From IMG/VR virus record IMGVR_UViG_3300020732_000001, positions 1 through 61,137 of that record: DNA of 61,137 nucleotides; one strand, given 5' to 3'. Below the pieces are notes generated by a model. The model made no database searches and was not told where the DNA came from. It saw only the letters and a program-made list of their open reading frames with translations. Each line of letters begins with the position of its first letter. The stretch's first letter is position 1. This document shows, one piece after another, positions 20,101 through 27,870 of the stretch. The stretch comes from a virus. The position numbers and the translations under genes are program-made.

Positions 20101-23100
20101 TCTGCCGATGCATTCTTGGCTAATGCTATTCGTGATGCTGAATTGCATAGAGCTTATCCAAAAGATGAACGTTATGGTCTAAAGCCAGAGGTATTGGCTG
20201 TAATTAAAGAAGTTAATCGTAGATTTCCAAATGTTTTAGATGGCTTAAGGTTAAGCATTAAGAAACCCAATGAACGTGGATCAACAGGTAACTTTGCACC
20301 ATTATCAAGAATAGTGACGTTATATAAAGACACATCAGGCACATCAGAGCCTAAAACATTTAGACATGAAATTATGCACTCACTTGAGCAGATGATGCCA
20401 GATGATGTGTACATGAAAGTTATTAATAACTGGGCTAAGTCTTTAGCGAAAGCAATTGAAAACTATACAGATAAAAAACATCAAAAATATTTTGATGCTG
20501 TTTTAGATTATGTCAATAATCCAAATGAGCAAACATATCAAAAAGCAAAAGATGCTTTGCCTAATTACAACATGTATCAATACATTAATCCTTCTGAGTT
20601 CTGGGCGGTTAATGCTGAGAAACTGTTTGGGCAGAAGCTAGGCGGTCGTTGGGAAAACTTTAAACGAGCCGTACAAAAACTATTTGAAGGATTAAAGAGT
20701 GTCTTTGGTTTTGATAATCGTTATGGTGTGCATGTGGCGTTTGATCGTTTATTCAAGGGAGATCTTGAGCGTGGCGAGAGTAGACGTATGCTGGTGGATT
20801 ATCTGTATCGTAACAATATAACCAAAGAAACCATATTAGAGAATGTAGATTCAGATGAAATTAATGAATTGTCTGAGAAGCATGGCATCAATGAGCCACC
20901 AGAAAAATTATCGCCATCTGTTGTAGATTGGATTACAGGTGGTAAACAATATGTAAAAAATCTAAAAAATAATTTAAAAGAATCACCAAGAGGCGTAGCT
21001 GTTCAGATGACTGGTAATCTGGATAATGCATTGCTTGGCTTTAGAATCAAAACAACTGACTTTACGGCAGGTCTTGCAGCTGCCGATGCTGAAAAGTATG
21101 GTCGTAAGTTAGAAAACGGCATGAACCAAGCGATTGCTGCAGTAGCAAGCAATCAAGCATTAAGAGCAATTCGTATAGCTTCTAGGGTTGTGGCCAGAGG
21201 AAAATTGGTATTTGATCCTCAATGGCAAATGTTTAGAGCTCAAGAAGACAAGCATTCAATGGCAAACATTTTCCGATTAAGAAAAGAATTTGCTAAACGA
21301 GTTGGTAAATCAGAGGCTAAAAAAGCAATTCAGGGTTTCTTTGAGGCATTACGTTCTAAGAGTATTATTCAAGAGTATGTAGATAGACAAGCCGATTTAG
21401 AAAAATACTTAGCAGAACAAGCTGATCCAACAACTAATGCTAAACGCCAAGCTAAATTAATTAAATTAATTAATGAAGCTCAAGATGATTTGAAAAACGT
21501 AAGTATTGCATTAGAAAAAGTTAGATTGAGTGATGATGCTATTTATGACTTAATTAAGATGGGTGAAAAACATCCAGAGTTAGTGGAGATTCGTAAGAAT
21601 TGGAATGCTATTAATCAAAATATGATTAATATGATGGAGTTTGCCAGCATTATTAGTGAAGAACGTGCCAATACTTTGCGTAATATCAAGGACTATGTTC
21701 CTTGGAATCGTATTATGGATGAGCAAAAAGATGCTCGCAATCCTGTTTGGCTATATACCTCTAAAGGCGTACGAAACGTCAATAGAGAACCAATTTTTAG
21801 ACGAGGAGCAACGAACAGGGATATTGATGACATCATTGATAACATGACGCACAACGTCATGATGATTACTCGCAATGTCATTAAAAACTATGCTGCTAAT
21901 CGTATTGCTCAGGAGTATGCGGAGCGTGATGAAAATGGCAAAATTAAAACTTACCCAGCTGAAGATTTTAGTAAAGGTATTGTTAAAATTTTAGTCAACG
22001 GACAAAAAGTTAATGTCAAGATTCTTGATATGTATGTGGCTCAATCCGTTATTGGTGCTGAGAATGTTCAAATTCCACTTAATGGTATTATGTCGTTCTT
22101 TGCAAACCTTGCAAGAAGAGCGATTACTTTAAGCCCTAAATTCCAAGTTAAACAAGCATTCCAAGATGCGTTTACTGCGGCTATGGTTACTGGTGTTAAA
22201 AACCCTGCTGCTTTGTTAGGGAATGTCTTTGTATCGTTTGCCAAAGGGTTAAATCCCAACGATGAAGTCATTAATACATTAAAAGATTTTGGTGTGGGCG
22301 GTTTTTCTGGCATATCTAGAACACAACAAGGGCGTTACTCTCAAGAAGTTGGCATGTTAAATGATAATCGTCTTTCTCAATTAACTGGACTACTTGACCA
22401 TATTGCTGATGCTTCTGACTATTCACAGCGTATGGCCGCTTACAATCGAGTAATGGCTGAGACTAATGGTGATGTGCGAGCTGCGATTCTTGCTGCGACC
22501 AATGTGATTGACTTTGAAAAACATGGTGCTGGCATAACAATGCAATTTTTAAATCGTACCATTATGTTTATGAATGCTTATGCCCAACAGATCGATGTAT
22601 TAACTCAAGCGTTAATGCTCAATCCTAACGGTGGTCTGCGTGGCATTGATCGTCAGCAAGCTTTAATTCGATTAGGAACAGCTGTAGCAATGATGGCTGG
22701 TATGACATTGCTTTATACATCTTGGGCTGGTGATGACGATGAGTATCAAAAGACAGATGACCGTACTCGTATGCGTAACATTATTCTTCCTAAAGGCAAA
22801 ACTGGCTTTGATCAAACTTATTACATTCCAATTAATACTTCAGCCTCATTCCTGGTCAAAGGCATGATTGAGATGTTACATAACAAATATATTAATGAAT
22901 CATTTAAAGATAAGATTGATGGCACAAGATTTCGTTCAGCCATGTTAAAAGGATTTGTTGATTCTATGTTAGGACCTTTGACTTCTGGACCAGTACCAAC
23001 AGCGTTCAGAGCACCTACTGAAATTATATTGAACCATAACTTTTATACTGGTGGTAAGGTAACTCCAGACAGTATGAAGAACTTAGCAGCATTTCGACAA

Positions 23101-23658
23101 TTCAATGCCAATACATCTGAACTGGGTAAATACATTAGCAGAGCTACTCAGAATCCATTAGATCCAGAACAAAGAATGTTAAACCCAATGGAAGCAGATC
23201 ATGTCATGCGTGGCTTAGGAGGTTCTGTATCAGCTGTTGCCATGTATTTATCTAATATGTTATCTGGCAATCATCCTACGCAAGATGACCGTAAGAATCC
23301 ATTGTATGGAGACTTTATTGCACCTGAGATTCCAAAAGGTAACGAAGAGTTATTCTATGACCTTAAATCTAGGGCTGAAGTAGCTCATGACACAATGACA
23401 GATATGTATCGAAATCAGCATACAGAAGAGGCTCAGAACTGGCAAAAAGCTCATGAAGGATTAATTAAAGCTTATGGATTTACAGAAAGTGCTGGTAAGT
23501 CTTTAGCAGCATTAAATAAAGAAATTCAAAGAACGGCTGACCTTCCAGAGGCTCAGATGACTAAAGAACAGAAAAAAGCCAGAATGATTGAACTGCAAAA
23601 AACAAAACAGATTATTCTTGATAAGACAATCGAGTTTAGAAAGTTAGCTGGACTGTAA
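14182..23658 (+). CDS. Giant multidomain ejection protein with L,D-transpeptidase-like and zincin motifs
   Basis: At 3158 residues this is the largest gene. Residues ~200-300 are Ala/Gly-rich and possibly membrane-active. Residues ~380-1250 are low-complexity Lys/Glu coiled coils with repeated AELNRERQQAKK-type helices. At about 1700-1830 a YkuD-like domain ends in RYSHGCING with the catalytic-type Cys at 1786. A zincin motif HEIMH lies at 2062-2066. The C-terminal third resembles the large polyvalent 'LPD38' associated region and includes hydrophobic helices. Proteins of this type are stored in the head and ejected; the two motifs suggest peptidoglycan remodelling and proteolysis at entry. 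Its 3' end overlaps the opposing resolvase gene by 23 bp. Confidence 0.85.
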   Translation: MPSVSIPYVGVVNFPDDMSHEDISNAIQNHILPNAPHPAATQPGSTSLADTLQQSIFAPVQALFPSVGTEPSTMVGSLAKGVQSLKDIGAQAKLSDLIPLQELDKENYGPNFERAPTTGPQSRENLLATREKVNQYLGQLEQSKANAQAIDAKYGVDPLSKKITALEQTKDFKDASTWEQTKKIGSELLSNFTDIPEYIANVGLSSLPQSIAMAVASKVGASAGITGAMVAGGASSAFMEYGNEYVDLREQGFTHEQANDKAAVKSGIIGLLDAVSLNSAGKVAEKIFGGTRQALKETAKDIGKEIPKQAALGAAGEGFGSYLSNQPVNPRAVMEEALGEVFGAPGEAMSTYQGKRAQQIQNQEAPVVKPEPKGTVTIGPSTPPVPLITEADLEEEPSGRPPVLPTLPHTLEEIMDKGEPVETKQEAEKAHSDGDTVYGFHEQDEEHPVLIKDIDQLKGYTPDQLMVVPKEEKPKEQRKKESPIASSTTYNVKTEDAGTFLTQVFRNKDGSIDIMDEDGQVIKNNKEFAKGKSDAELLAYHFEPLGYESHEVVPKEETPAEVKKEEEQKEEESTSNIVTGVGVNPETINKVIDARSAGKAKDYIKKHGQEFFDQALKDGLIRTFTVGKNTFVTTTDEGDDLYYTNTKTDDGKYSLKEVQDAVDSVKGEWEQFADADKFIKKYPDMLTSAWKSGFLRTSASGTNLFAVYNEEDLERAKQNQADEENPIEMFKQNIAERAAEEKAREEEKAKAPKTKAELNRERQQAKKEAAEKKKQEEEVKKKQLDEEAEMKMPEEIEAEELKDKIAPNETKKINATNYISKSTNAEKLNGWSKIDTYSSIILVGQEDPNVKEFTQHTWTFNPKSGTDAMRAQNLVQVWTQENPLKKEEPKGKIKIEPVVKKTQAEINKERQEAKKNATKKPQDFTNDELDLAAKIVYNGNGIEYEKSVLPILKKLQDAGLIKLQGTKVFLTQESKDAGIPEGSSFSQFSDSEDVKNLRNFLTKGPKKEEVKVEKKPAEEHIEPNKVEPVTPKTIEKSIEKAQSRVDYKKIKQAISNQFDQAIKRATIQTEKEWDASTKERDSFVKIDIPGDGKFKVANNVERLEDLKKKLINAAAPKTGGIPRAPSAASVSSAETAFKNFVEEQDFENAIKYAELKGLDMKEVKLTPDQRKQLDNYIKNPKAFEEEKAEVEKQSEDYVEAQKENAVEKLNLKEEKPKAGQVFPAPAVNKKLFEGTDKPITKKPNWMDEGVWNQYERFQAGNFSMPTASFQGAERIKKGNEFKKEAEKNYKEAARIFLRFASTAKFPTARADKLILEKGSYIPARPIEKKIIGAFTEPNIKKAVYALVDPKEVREALRGAVLEPDKTVSTDGKRLLIVNTKNDVTKPTIVDKDGKVIEAQIAPYEKVLEKYKDLKPSHGVNAEALGDYARGVIKGHKYAGNTFYPITLVVGKENYTFNAEFIEDLTNAFRQLGYPEFNIGIQDKMLKAVSPDGKVTQLLMGMTERDTNFMPFNINNGYPSFTSDEKLGEEYFIEGEATDISNRKLLAGPVDELSEQEQVKLEEHYGAKRNTREFFTQLKDDVIRATNEGIGIIDSAIRDIIAKIQAGVLAVAIIFNPAYMSEGNYFMMPTKERSVRIEQVRAEVPAEAEGMSEAGKHAYSMIAPAQSGTKYFTIVDKPTATAYVFNPDGSLKISRKVLLGKAFGDSYVGQVQFEQNRQTPAGMFTINAEKGNLRDYDGKTIYTLSGDKGAFHVAVMHTVYTKESDGKARLNALTTPGAADSRYSHGCINGTPEFMQSINDEKMDQSHMFVVPDNQAKVDDFLANNVPKDDLDRMEVKPVERQVVEEREQQKVVSGAQQDLLATREEEIKAPKTQAEINRERQQAKKASQETPEEDYRGTFTDNLDERRFFKEESLSNKQHASEQARKVKTSITKILRQMVKGNFGIDTQRALTELLSERTITNIEKKYARVRIDSADAFLANAIRDAELHRAYPKDERYGLKPEVLAVIKEVNRRFPNVLDGLRLSIKKPNERGSTGNFAPLSRIVTLYKDTSGTSEPKTFRHEIMHSLEQMMPDDVYMKVINNWAKSLAKAIENYTDKKHQKYFDAVLDYVNNPNEQTYQKAKDALPNYNMYQYINPSEFWAVNAEKLFGQKLGGRWENFKRAVQKLFEGLKSVFGFDNRYGVHVAFDRLFKGDLERGESRRMLVDYLYRNNITKETILENVDSDEINELSEKHGINEPPEKLSPSVVDWITGGKQYVKNLKNNLKESPRGVAVQMTGNLDNALLGFRIKTTDFTAGLAAADAEKYGRKLENGMNQAIAAVASNQALRAIRIASRVVARGKLVFDPQWQMFRAQEDKHSMANIFRLRKEFAKRVGKSEAKKAIQGFFEALRSKSIIQEYVDRQADLEKYLAEQADPTTNAKRQAKLIKLINEAQDDLKNVSIALEKVRLSDDAIYDLIKMGEKHPELVEIRKNWNAINQNMINMMEFASIISEERANTLRNIKDYVPWNRIMDEQKDARNPVWLYTSKGVRNVNREPIFRRGATNRDIDDIIDNMTHNVMMITRNVIKNYAANRIAQEYAERDENGKIKTYPAEDFSKGIVKILVNGQKVNVKILDMYVAQSVIGAENVQIPLNGIMSFFANLARRAITLSPKFQVKQAFQDAFTAAMVTGVKNPAALLGNVFVSFAKGLNPNDEVINTLKDFGVGGFSGISRTQQGRYSQEVGMLNDNRLSQLTGLLDHIADASDYSQRMAAYNRVMAETNGDVRAAILAATNVIDFEKHGAGITMQFLNRTIMFMNAYAQQIDVLTQALMLNPNGGLRGIDRQQALIRLGTAVAMMAGMTLLYTSWAGDDDEYQKTDDRTRMRNIILPKGKTGFDQTYYIPINTSASFLVKGMIEMLHNKYINESFKDKIDGTRFRSAMLKGFVDSMLGPLTSGPVPTAFRAPTEIILNHNFYTGGKVTPDSMKNLAAFRQFNANTSELGKYISRATQNPLDPEQRMLNPMEADHVMRGLGGSVSAVAMYLSNMLSGNHPTQDDRKNPLYGDFIAPEIPKGNEELFYDLKSRAEVAHDTMTDMYRNQHTEEAQNWQKAHEGLIKAYGFTESAGKSLAALNKEIQRTADLPEAQMTKEQKKARMIELQKTKQIILDKTIEFRKLAGL

Positions 23659-23977
23659 CCATACCTTTGACCTCATCGGTAAACTGAAAGGTAGGCAAGA
23701 ACTGTCTATCGTTAATCTTAAGGGCATCAGCAACACCATCGAGTCCAGCTTTAATGCTGGCTACCATATTATCTGCATCCCTATGGCGTTTATCAGGTGG
23801 ATAGAACGTCACCGTAATAGGGATTTTCCCATCGGTTGATACTTTGACCTTGGATTCCAGCGTTAACACCCAGCAAGTATGCCTATACGCTTTCTTATGT
23901 TTTGCTTTCTTAGCCCAATGAAGGTTAGCGTTGGGGGATAATTCTTTTGGTGGCCAGGGCAGATAAATTATTTTCAT
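23636..23977 (-). CDS. rusA: RusA-like Holliday junction resolvase
   Basis: From the internal ATG at 23977 the product is 113 residues: MKIIYLPWPPKELSPNANLH, later DKRHRDADNMVASIKAGLDGV with the Asp pair and DN motif of RusA. RusA dimers cut Holliday junctions. An in-frame ATG at 24013 would add 12 residues; a TATAAT lies only 5 bp before it, so a leaderless start there is possible. It is the only minus-strand gene in this part, converging on the giant ejection gene. Confidence 0.9.
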   Translation of the reverse strand: MKIIYLPWPPKELSPNANLHWAKKAKHKKAYRHTCWVLTLESKVKVSTDGKIPITVTFYPPDKRHRDADNMVASIKAGLDGVADALKINDRQFLPTFQFTDEVKGMVTVQLTF

Positions 23978-24006
23978 AGTAGATGTAATTAAATGGGTAC
24001 AATCTA

Positions 24007-24040
24007 TTGACATGATTCATTATATCATGCAAACTATAGT
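24007..24040 (+). promoter_or_regulatory. Candidate early promoter
   Basis: TATAGT at 24035-24040 lies 6 bp before an AACTGCTAGGA leader. A TTGACA at 24007-24012 is present but 22 bp away, longer than a standard spacer. On the other strand the same stretch holds a TATAAT just upstream of the resolvase start, so the gap may fire in both directions. Confidence 0.45.
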
Positions 24041-24046
24041 CTGATT

Positions 24047-24057
24047 AACTGCTAGGA
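24047..24057 (+). promoter_or_regulatory. CTGCTAGGAG-type leader/ribosome site (truncated copy)
   Basis: AACTGCTAGGA lies 8 bp before the ATG at 24066. It is the first member of a motif family at 34643, 38861, 40886, 41809, 33265 and 33396. The AGGA part can act as Shine-Dalgarno; the conserved AACTGCT part is not needed for that. Confidence 0.75.
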
Positions 24058-24065
24058 AAATCAAA

Positions 24066-24284
24066 ATGAATGTCCCTTACACCACGAAGACTGGTTTAAA
24101 GATTGGCTTACGTTACCAAGAAGAAGGTATCAGAATGCCTATCGATGATCCAGATATGTTGTTTTTACAAACCATGCTCATTTGCCCTAAAGCAAGAAGA
24201 CAAGAGAAGCTTGATGATTTAGTTTACAAGTTTGCTGTTGTTATTTTGCTTGGCATTATGTTTTTTAAATTTATCTTTCGCTAG
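24066..24284 (+). CDS. Small tail-anchored membrane protein
   Basis: A 72-residue protein with a soluble N-terminus and a single C-terminal hydrophobic segment (FAVVILLGIMFFKFIF). It is the first gene of the recombination operon, behind the TATAGT and AACTGCTAGGA leader. Function is unknown. Confidence 0.75.
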   Translation: MNVPYTTKTGLKIGLRYQEEGIRMPIDDPDMLFLQTMLICPKARRQEKLDDLVYKFAVVILLGIMFFKFIFR

Positions 24285-24292
24285 GAGAAGAT

Positions 24293-24439
24293 ATGGAATT
24301 TACACCAGTACAAAATGAAATACTCAGGGCTGTCTTTAAATCAATGGATGAAGAGTTAGGTATCAAGCCATTGACTGAAGAACAGATGAAGATATTTAAC
24401 TTAAAGCTTGATGAGGTTATCCATGAAGATCACGAATAA
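24293..24439 (+). CDS. Small acidic protein (48 aa)
   Basis: The ATG at 24293 follows CTAGGAG. The product MEFTPVQNEILRAVFKSMDE... is acidic and helical. Its last 17 bp overlap the start of the exonuclease gene, suggesting translational coupling. Not recognised. Confidence 0.7.
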   Translation: MEFTPVQNEILRAVFKSMDEELGIKPLTEEQMKIFNLKLDEVIHEDHE

Positions 24440-25307
24440 ATTTAATCTTCCTGAGACCTTTGTTAATGTTCTCAAGCGTGATCCTTACACCAAAGGTAAG
24501 GCTCATCTGTCAGTAACACAGTTAATTAATAGTCCAAAGGTTGTTGCATTAACGAAGAAGTACGATAGTTTGCTTGAGCAGGATGTATCTGAGATGATTT
24601 GGCCACTCTTTGGTAAGGCGATGCATTCGATTCTTGAGGATGGCAAGGCTGAGAATCACATTATCGAGCAGCGTATCCATTCAGAAATTGAAGGATGGAA
24701 TATCTCAGGAGCGATTGATTTGCAGATTATTAGCAATCAAGGCATCAGCATTCGTGACTATAAGACTACAGGAGTTTGGTCGGTCATGAATGAAAAAGCT
24801 GAATGGGAATATCAATTGAACTGTTATGCCTGGCTAGTAGAGAAGGTTAAAAAGATTCCTGTGGTTGATCTTGGTATTACGGCTATTCTGCGTGACTGGA
24901 AAGCAAGAGAGGCTGAACAGAAGGCTGGTTATCCTGAAGCACCTGTTAAAGATATTCCTGTGGTTCTATGGTCAATGGAAGAGCGTGAAGAGTTTATTAG
25001 GGCACGGATTGGATTACATAGTGCTTGTGACTTTGCAATGGAAACAGAAACAGAATTACCTGACTGCACACCTGAAGAGATGTGGGAGAAATCAGCAGTC
25101 TGGGCAGTCACAAAGATTGGTGGTAAACGTGCTCATTCCCTATATGAAACGGCAGAACAAGCGATTGCTGCCTGTACTGAGTTGGGGGATAAGTATGAAA
25201 TCGTAGAGCGTAAAGGCGAAAGAACTCGCTGTGAATCATATTGTGCTGTTAACCAATGGTGCAATCAATATCAATCTTATAAGGAGAAATTAAATGAGTC
25301 TATTTAA
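24423..25307 (+). CDS. PD-(D/E)XK (RecB/Cas4-like) exonuclease
   Basis: A 294-residue nuclease with GKAMHSILEDGKAE near residue 65, SGAIDL at about 95-100, RDYKTT near 110 (the D...DYK catalytic pair) and the QLNCYAWL helix. Four Cys/Trp positions near the C-terminus (CESYCAVNQWC) resemble the Fe-S-type Cys cluster of Cas4/AddB-like nucleases. Placed two genes before an ERF annealing protein, it probably makes the single-stranded tails used for annealing. ATG 24423 is preferred over an upstream TTG because GAGG lies 6 bp before it. Confidence 0.86.
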   Translation: MKITNKFNLPETFVNVLKRDPYTKGKAHLSVTQLINSPKVVALTKKYDSLLEQDVSEMIWPLFGKAMHSILEDGKAENHIIEQRIHSEIEGWNISGAIDLQIISNQGISIRDYKTTGVWSVMNEKAEWEYQLNCYAWLVEKVKKIPVVDLGITAILRDWKAREAEQKAGYPEAPVKDIPVVLWSMEEREEFIRARIGLHSACDFAMETETELPDCTPEEMWEKSAVWAVTKIGGKRAHSLYETAEQAIAACTELGDKYEIVERKGERTRCESYCAVNQWCNQYQSYKEKLNESI

Positions 25308-25455
25308 AGGTGTTTGGGATAAAAATTTGGAAGAAGCAAAAATTATTTTTAGTGATGATTTTTTATCGGCACATAGAGTTTTTCAGTTGGATGCGTTGCA
25401 AGATGCCATTTTTGAACTTAAAAATAAATACATCGAAATTTTAGAGGAGAAGTAA
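25294..25455 (+). CDS. Small protein between nuclease and ERF (53 aa)
   Basis: The ATG at 25294 has a strong AAGGAG site and overlaps the end of the nuclease gene. The product, starting MSLFKGVWDKNLEEAKIIFS, is a short helical acidic protein. It stops one base before the ERF start. Not recognised. Confidence 0.75.
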   Translation: MSLFKGVWDKNLEEAKIIFSDDFLSAHRVFQLDALQDAIFELKNKYIEILEEK

Positions 25456-26214
25456 ATGGTTTATCAAAAACTAATTAAAGCAAGGAATATGCTCCGTAAG
25501 TTAGAGCTGAAGAAGTCAGGGCATAACAAGTTTGCAGGTTATAACTACTTTGAGCTTGGCGATTTCTTGCCTTATGTTCAGGCAATATTCGAAGAAATAG
25601 GGCTTTGTGATGTTATTTACTTTGACAAAGATATGGCTTATATGAATATCTTTGATACAGAAGATGGATCGTTTGCATTGTTTACTTCACCGATGGGTTC
25701 TGCCCAGTTAAAGGGTTGCCATGAAGTGCAGAATATTGGAGCAGTAGAAACATATCAAAGACGTTATTTGTATGTAACTGCAATGGCTATTTCTGAGCAT
25801 GATCCAATTGATGCCACGATGAATCCCAATGATTCTCACCTTAACAATGCAAAGGTGACAGAAAAACCTACTGAAAACAAACATTTACAGTTCCAAGTTG
25901 GCGAAGAAAAAGTAACTTTGAAAGCTGTTCCTAGAACAGAACCTAAGATGGTCAGCAAGATTACAGGCGATAAGGGTGAGTTTCAAATCATTATTGATCC
26001 ACCACCAGAGGGAGATATTAAAGACTGGTTAGGGTTGGTTCAACAAGCTTCTCATATGTTATTGGATTTATGTGAGAAGGAGGCAGATGTGATGGCCATA
26101 TTTAGAAAAAACAAAGTTCTATTTGATACGGTCAAAGCTAAGGATCCTGAATTCTTTGCAGGAATGATGGGTAAATTTACGTTAATGAGAGAAAAGCTGA
26201 AGGAGAAGAAGTAA
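25456..26214 (+). CDS. erf: ERF-family single-strand annealing protein
   Basis: The 252-residue protein has the ERF core: YNYFELGDFLPYVQAIF in the N-terminal part, and GAVETYQRRYLYVTAMAI near residues 94-110. ERF proteins form rings that anneal complementary single strands, allowing recombination or genome circularisation. The neighbours are an exonuclease and an SSB-like protein, a standard set. AGAGGAGAAG provides its ribosome site. Confidence 0.9.
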   Translation: MVYQKLIKARNMLRKLELKKSGHNKFAGYNYFELGDFLPYVQAIFEEIGLCDVIYFDKDMAYMNIFDTEDGSFALFTSPMGSAQLKGCHEVQNIGAVETYQRRYLYVTAMAISEHDPIDATMNPNDSHLNNAKVTEKPTENKHLQFQVGEEKVTLKAVPRTEPKMVSKITGDKGEFQIIIDPPPEGDIKDWLGLVQQASHMLLDLCEKEADVMAIFRKNKVLFDTVKAKDPEFFAGMMGKFTLMREKLKEKK

Positions 26215-26468
26215 TGGCATATGAAAATAAACCACAGACAGGGAGTCTGTTTCCTAATCAAAAAAAATCAGAAAGTCATCCTGATATGAAGGGTGATGTG
26301 TATTTAGATAAAACATTTCTAATTGAGATGATGGATAAGTCAAAAGGAAATTTAGTGAAGATTTCTTTGGCGGCATGGAAAAAAGAATCTTCAAAAGGGC
26401 TTAAGTATTTGTCAATGACATTATCTGAGCCATATGAAAAACCTGCTAACAATAACCCATGGGAGTAA
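26214..26468 (+). CDS. SSB-like single-strand DNA-binding protein
   Basis: An 84-residue protein with the pattern YENKPQTGSLFPNQKKSESHPD, then strand-rich sequence ending LKYLSMTLSEP. Short phage proteins with N-x-x-x-GSLF-x-N-x-K-x-x-x-HPD act as or resemble ssDNA-binding OB-like proteins and sit with annealing proteins. Start overlaps the ERF stop (TAATG). Functional call is from pattern and neighbourhood. Confidence 0.65.
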   Translation: MAYENKPQTGSLFPNQKKSESHPDMKGDVYLDKTFLIEMMDKSKGNLVKISLAAWKKESSKGLKYLSMTLSEPYEKPANNNPWE

Positions 26469-26470
26469 TC

Positions 26471-26797
26471 ATGACTGAAAAACGCAGAGGTAGACCAAGA
26501 AAGATTAAAAATAATAAAGCAAATATGGCTATTGATCTTTTAAAACAAATGGCTATACATGTTCCAATCAATCAAGAAACATTTAATGAAGCCGTAGAAA
26601 AAATGGTTGCCGAAGATAAAAAAGTGGATTGGGAAGAACTGGCGAAGAAACAAGAGAATCAAATGCAAGTGTTGCGTAATGAAAATGAAGATCTTGCCAA
26701 GATTTGTGTGGATCGTTGGGAAAAGATTCAAGACAAAGAAAAGATTATTAAATACTTGGAGGGCAGAATTGAAAACCTTGCAATTCGAAGCCGTTAA
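26471..26797 (+). CDS. AT-hook coiled-coil protein
   Basis: From ATG 26471 the product is 108 residues. It opens with MTEKRRGRPRKIKNN, an AT-hook-type RGRPRK minor-groove-binding motif, and continues as a helix with heptads (about 55-105). It may bind AT-rich phage DNA near recombination proteins. An ATG 12 bp upstream is possible but is less well placed relative to the GGGAG site. Confidence 0.75.
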   Translation: MTEKRRGRPRKIKNNKANMAIDLLKQMAIHVPINQETFNEAVEKMVAEDKKVDWEELAKKQENQMQVLRNENEDLAKICVDRWEKIQDKEKIIKYLEGRIENLAIRSR

Positions 26798-27191
26798 GGT
26801 TGCTCTCAAGCAAGATAAGACTGGCTACGTTTTAACATTGTCTATGCATCCTGACGAGATTCCTGAAGACCTGATGCGTGACTATGTTGGGGCAAGATAT
26901 CAATGTGTCCTAGTCAGGCTAGATGGCAATGAGCAGCCAATGGATAAAGAGCAAGAGTTTGCTGGTGATCGTGCTGTTCGTATTGCTGGCTTGCTTGGGC
27001 GAGATCCTATTTTTTGGAAGTATCTGTATGACCAGGAACAGATTTTTGATGAGAGTGGCGAAGAAGCAGTTGAGTATATTCGCAACTATTTGAATCTTGA
27101 ATCAAGGTCAGAGTTAAAGACTAACCGAGAAGCACAGATACTATTAGATAAACTTTATAGAGAGTACCAAGCATGGATACAAAAAAACTAG
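26769..27191 (+). CDS. Conserved phage protein of unknown function, TTG start
   Basis: The conserved part begins at a TTG (26769) placed 5 bp after GGAGGG, giving 140 residues: LKTLQFEAVKVALKQDKTGY, later DEIPEDLMRDYVGARYQ, AGLLGRDPIFWKYLYDQ and SELKTNREAQILLDKL. The longer upstream frame lies within the previous gene and has an unlikely basic composition. I have seen similar proteins beside annealing/SSB genes but know no function. Confidence 0.78.
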   Translation: MKTLQFEAVKVALKQDKTGYVLTLSMHPDEIPEDLMRDYVGARYQCVLVRLDGNEQPMDKEQEFAGDRAVRIAGLLGRDPIFWKYLYDQEQIFDESGEEAVEYIRNYLNLESRSELKTNREAQILLDKLYREYQAWIQKN

Positions 27192-27454
27192 TACCGTATT
27201 CTGTTTACCTGCCAATTGAACATCATACTAAGTTAAAAGAGTTTGCAAAAGATCGTCAAGCTTCTGCATTAATTCGTGATGCAATTGGTATGTTGGTAGA
27301 TGGAACGGATGTATTTAGGACAGGCTATAACAAAGGCATTAGAGATGCAGCCAAAGTTATTTATGACTGTGAGGAAGCCCAGATGATTGCCATCAAAGGT
27401 AAAGACTTGGGCGTTGTTTTATCAGATCGCATTAAAGAGTTGGAGGTCAAATGA
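27173..27454 (+). CDS. Ribbon-helix-helix DNA-binding protein
   Basis: The first ~40 of 93 residues read KLVPYSVYLPIEHHTKLKEF and then ASALIRDAI, the strand-helix-helix pattern of Arc/CopG regulators; the rest is a helical tail. It overlaps the previous gene by 19 bp. It is a candidate early-gene repressor and a possible binder of the palindromic or CTGCTAGGAG sites seen elsewhere, but no evidence links them directly. Confidence 0.72.
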   Translation: MDTKKLVPYSVYLPIEHHTKLKEFAKDRQASALIRDAIGMLVDGTDVFRTGYNKGIRDAAKVIYDCEEAQMIAIKGKDLGVVLSDRIKELEVK

Positions 27455-27870
27455 ATATTAAGCCACACCCAATGAGCAAGATTAAGAAAGAAGAATGGAT
27501 TATTTTGCGTTTATTGTATTTGATTGTGTCGCTTGATCCTACGATGGTGCGTGTCAAAGATGTTGAACGATCTATTAAGTATATAGATAAGAAATACAGA
27601 AACATTGAAGGTTTTTCTATTGTCCAGGCGTTTAATCTCCTGAAGAAAGAACATGGCAAAGAGGATACCTTTAACGATATTGGTATTACTTTGATTAGTA
27701 ATTTGCAAAAACAAGTAAATGTTCATCGTGAGTATATTGATGAAGAACAGAAAGAATTTATGCAGCGTAGAGTATTTGGTGTGCAATACCATCCACAATC
27801 TACGAAGAGTGCCATAGTGCAAGACATCATTGATGCAGAAAATATGAGATTAGGAACTCAAAATGGATAA
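27451..27870 (+). CDS. Hypothetical protein (139 aa)
   Basis: ATGA overlap with the RHH gene. Mostly helical and charged, with a central helix-turn-helix-like arrangement (VKDVERSIKYIDKKYRNIEG). No recognised domain. Confidence 0.7.
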   Translation: MNIKPHPMSKIKKEEWIILRLLYLIVSLDPTMVRVKDVERSIKYIDKKYRNIEGFSIVQAFNLLKKEHGKEDTFNDIGITLISNLQKQVNVHREYIDEEQKEFMQRRVFGVQYHPQSTKSAIVQDIIDAENMRLGTQNG

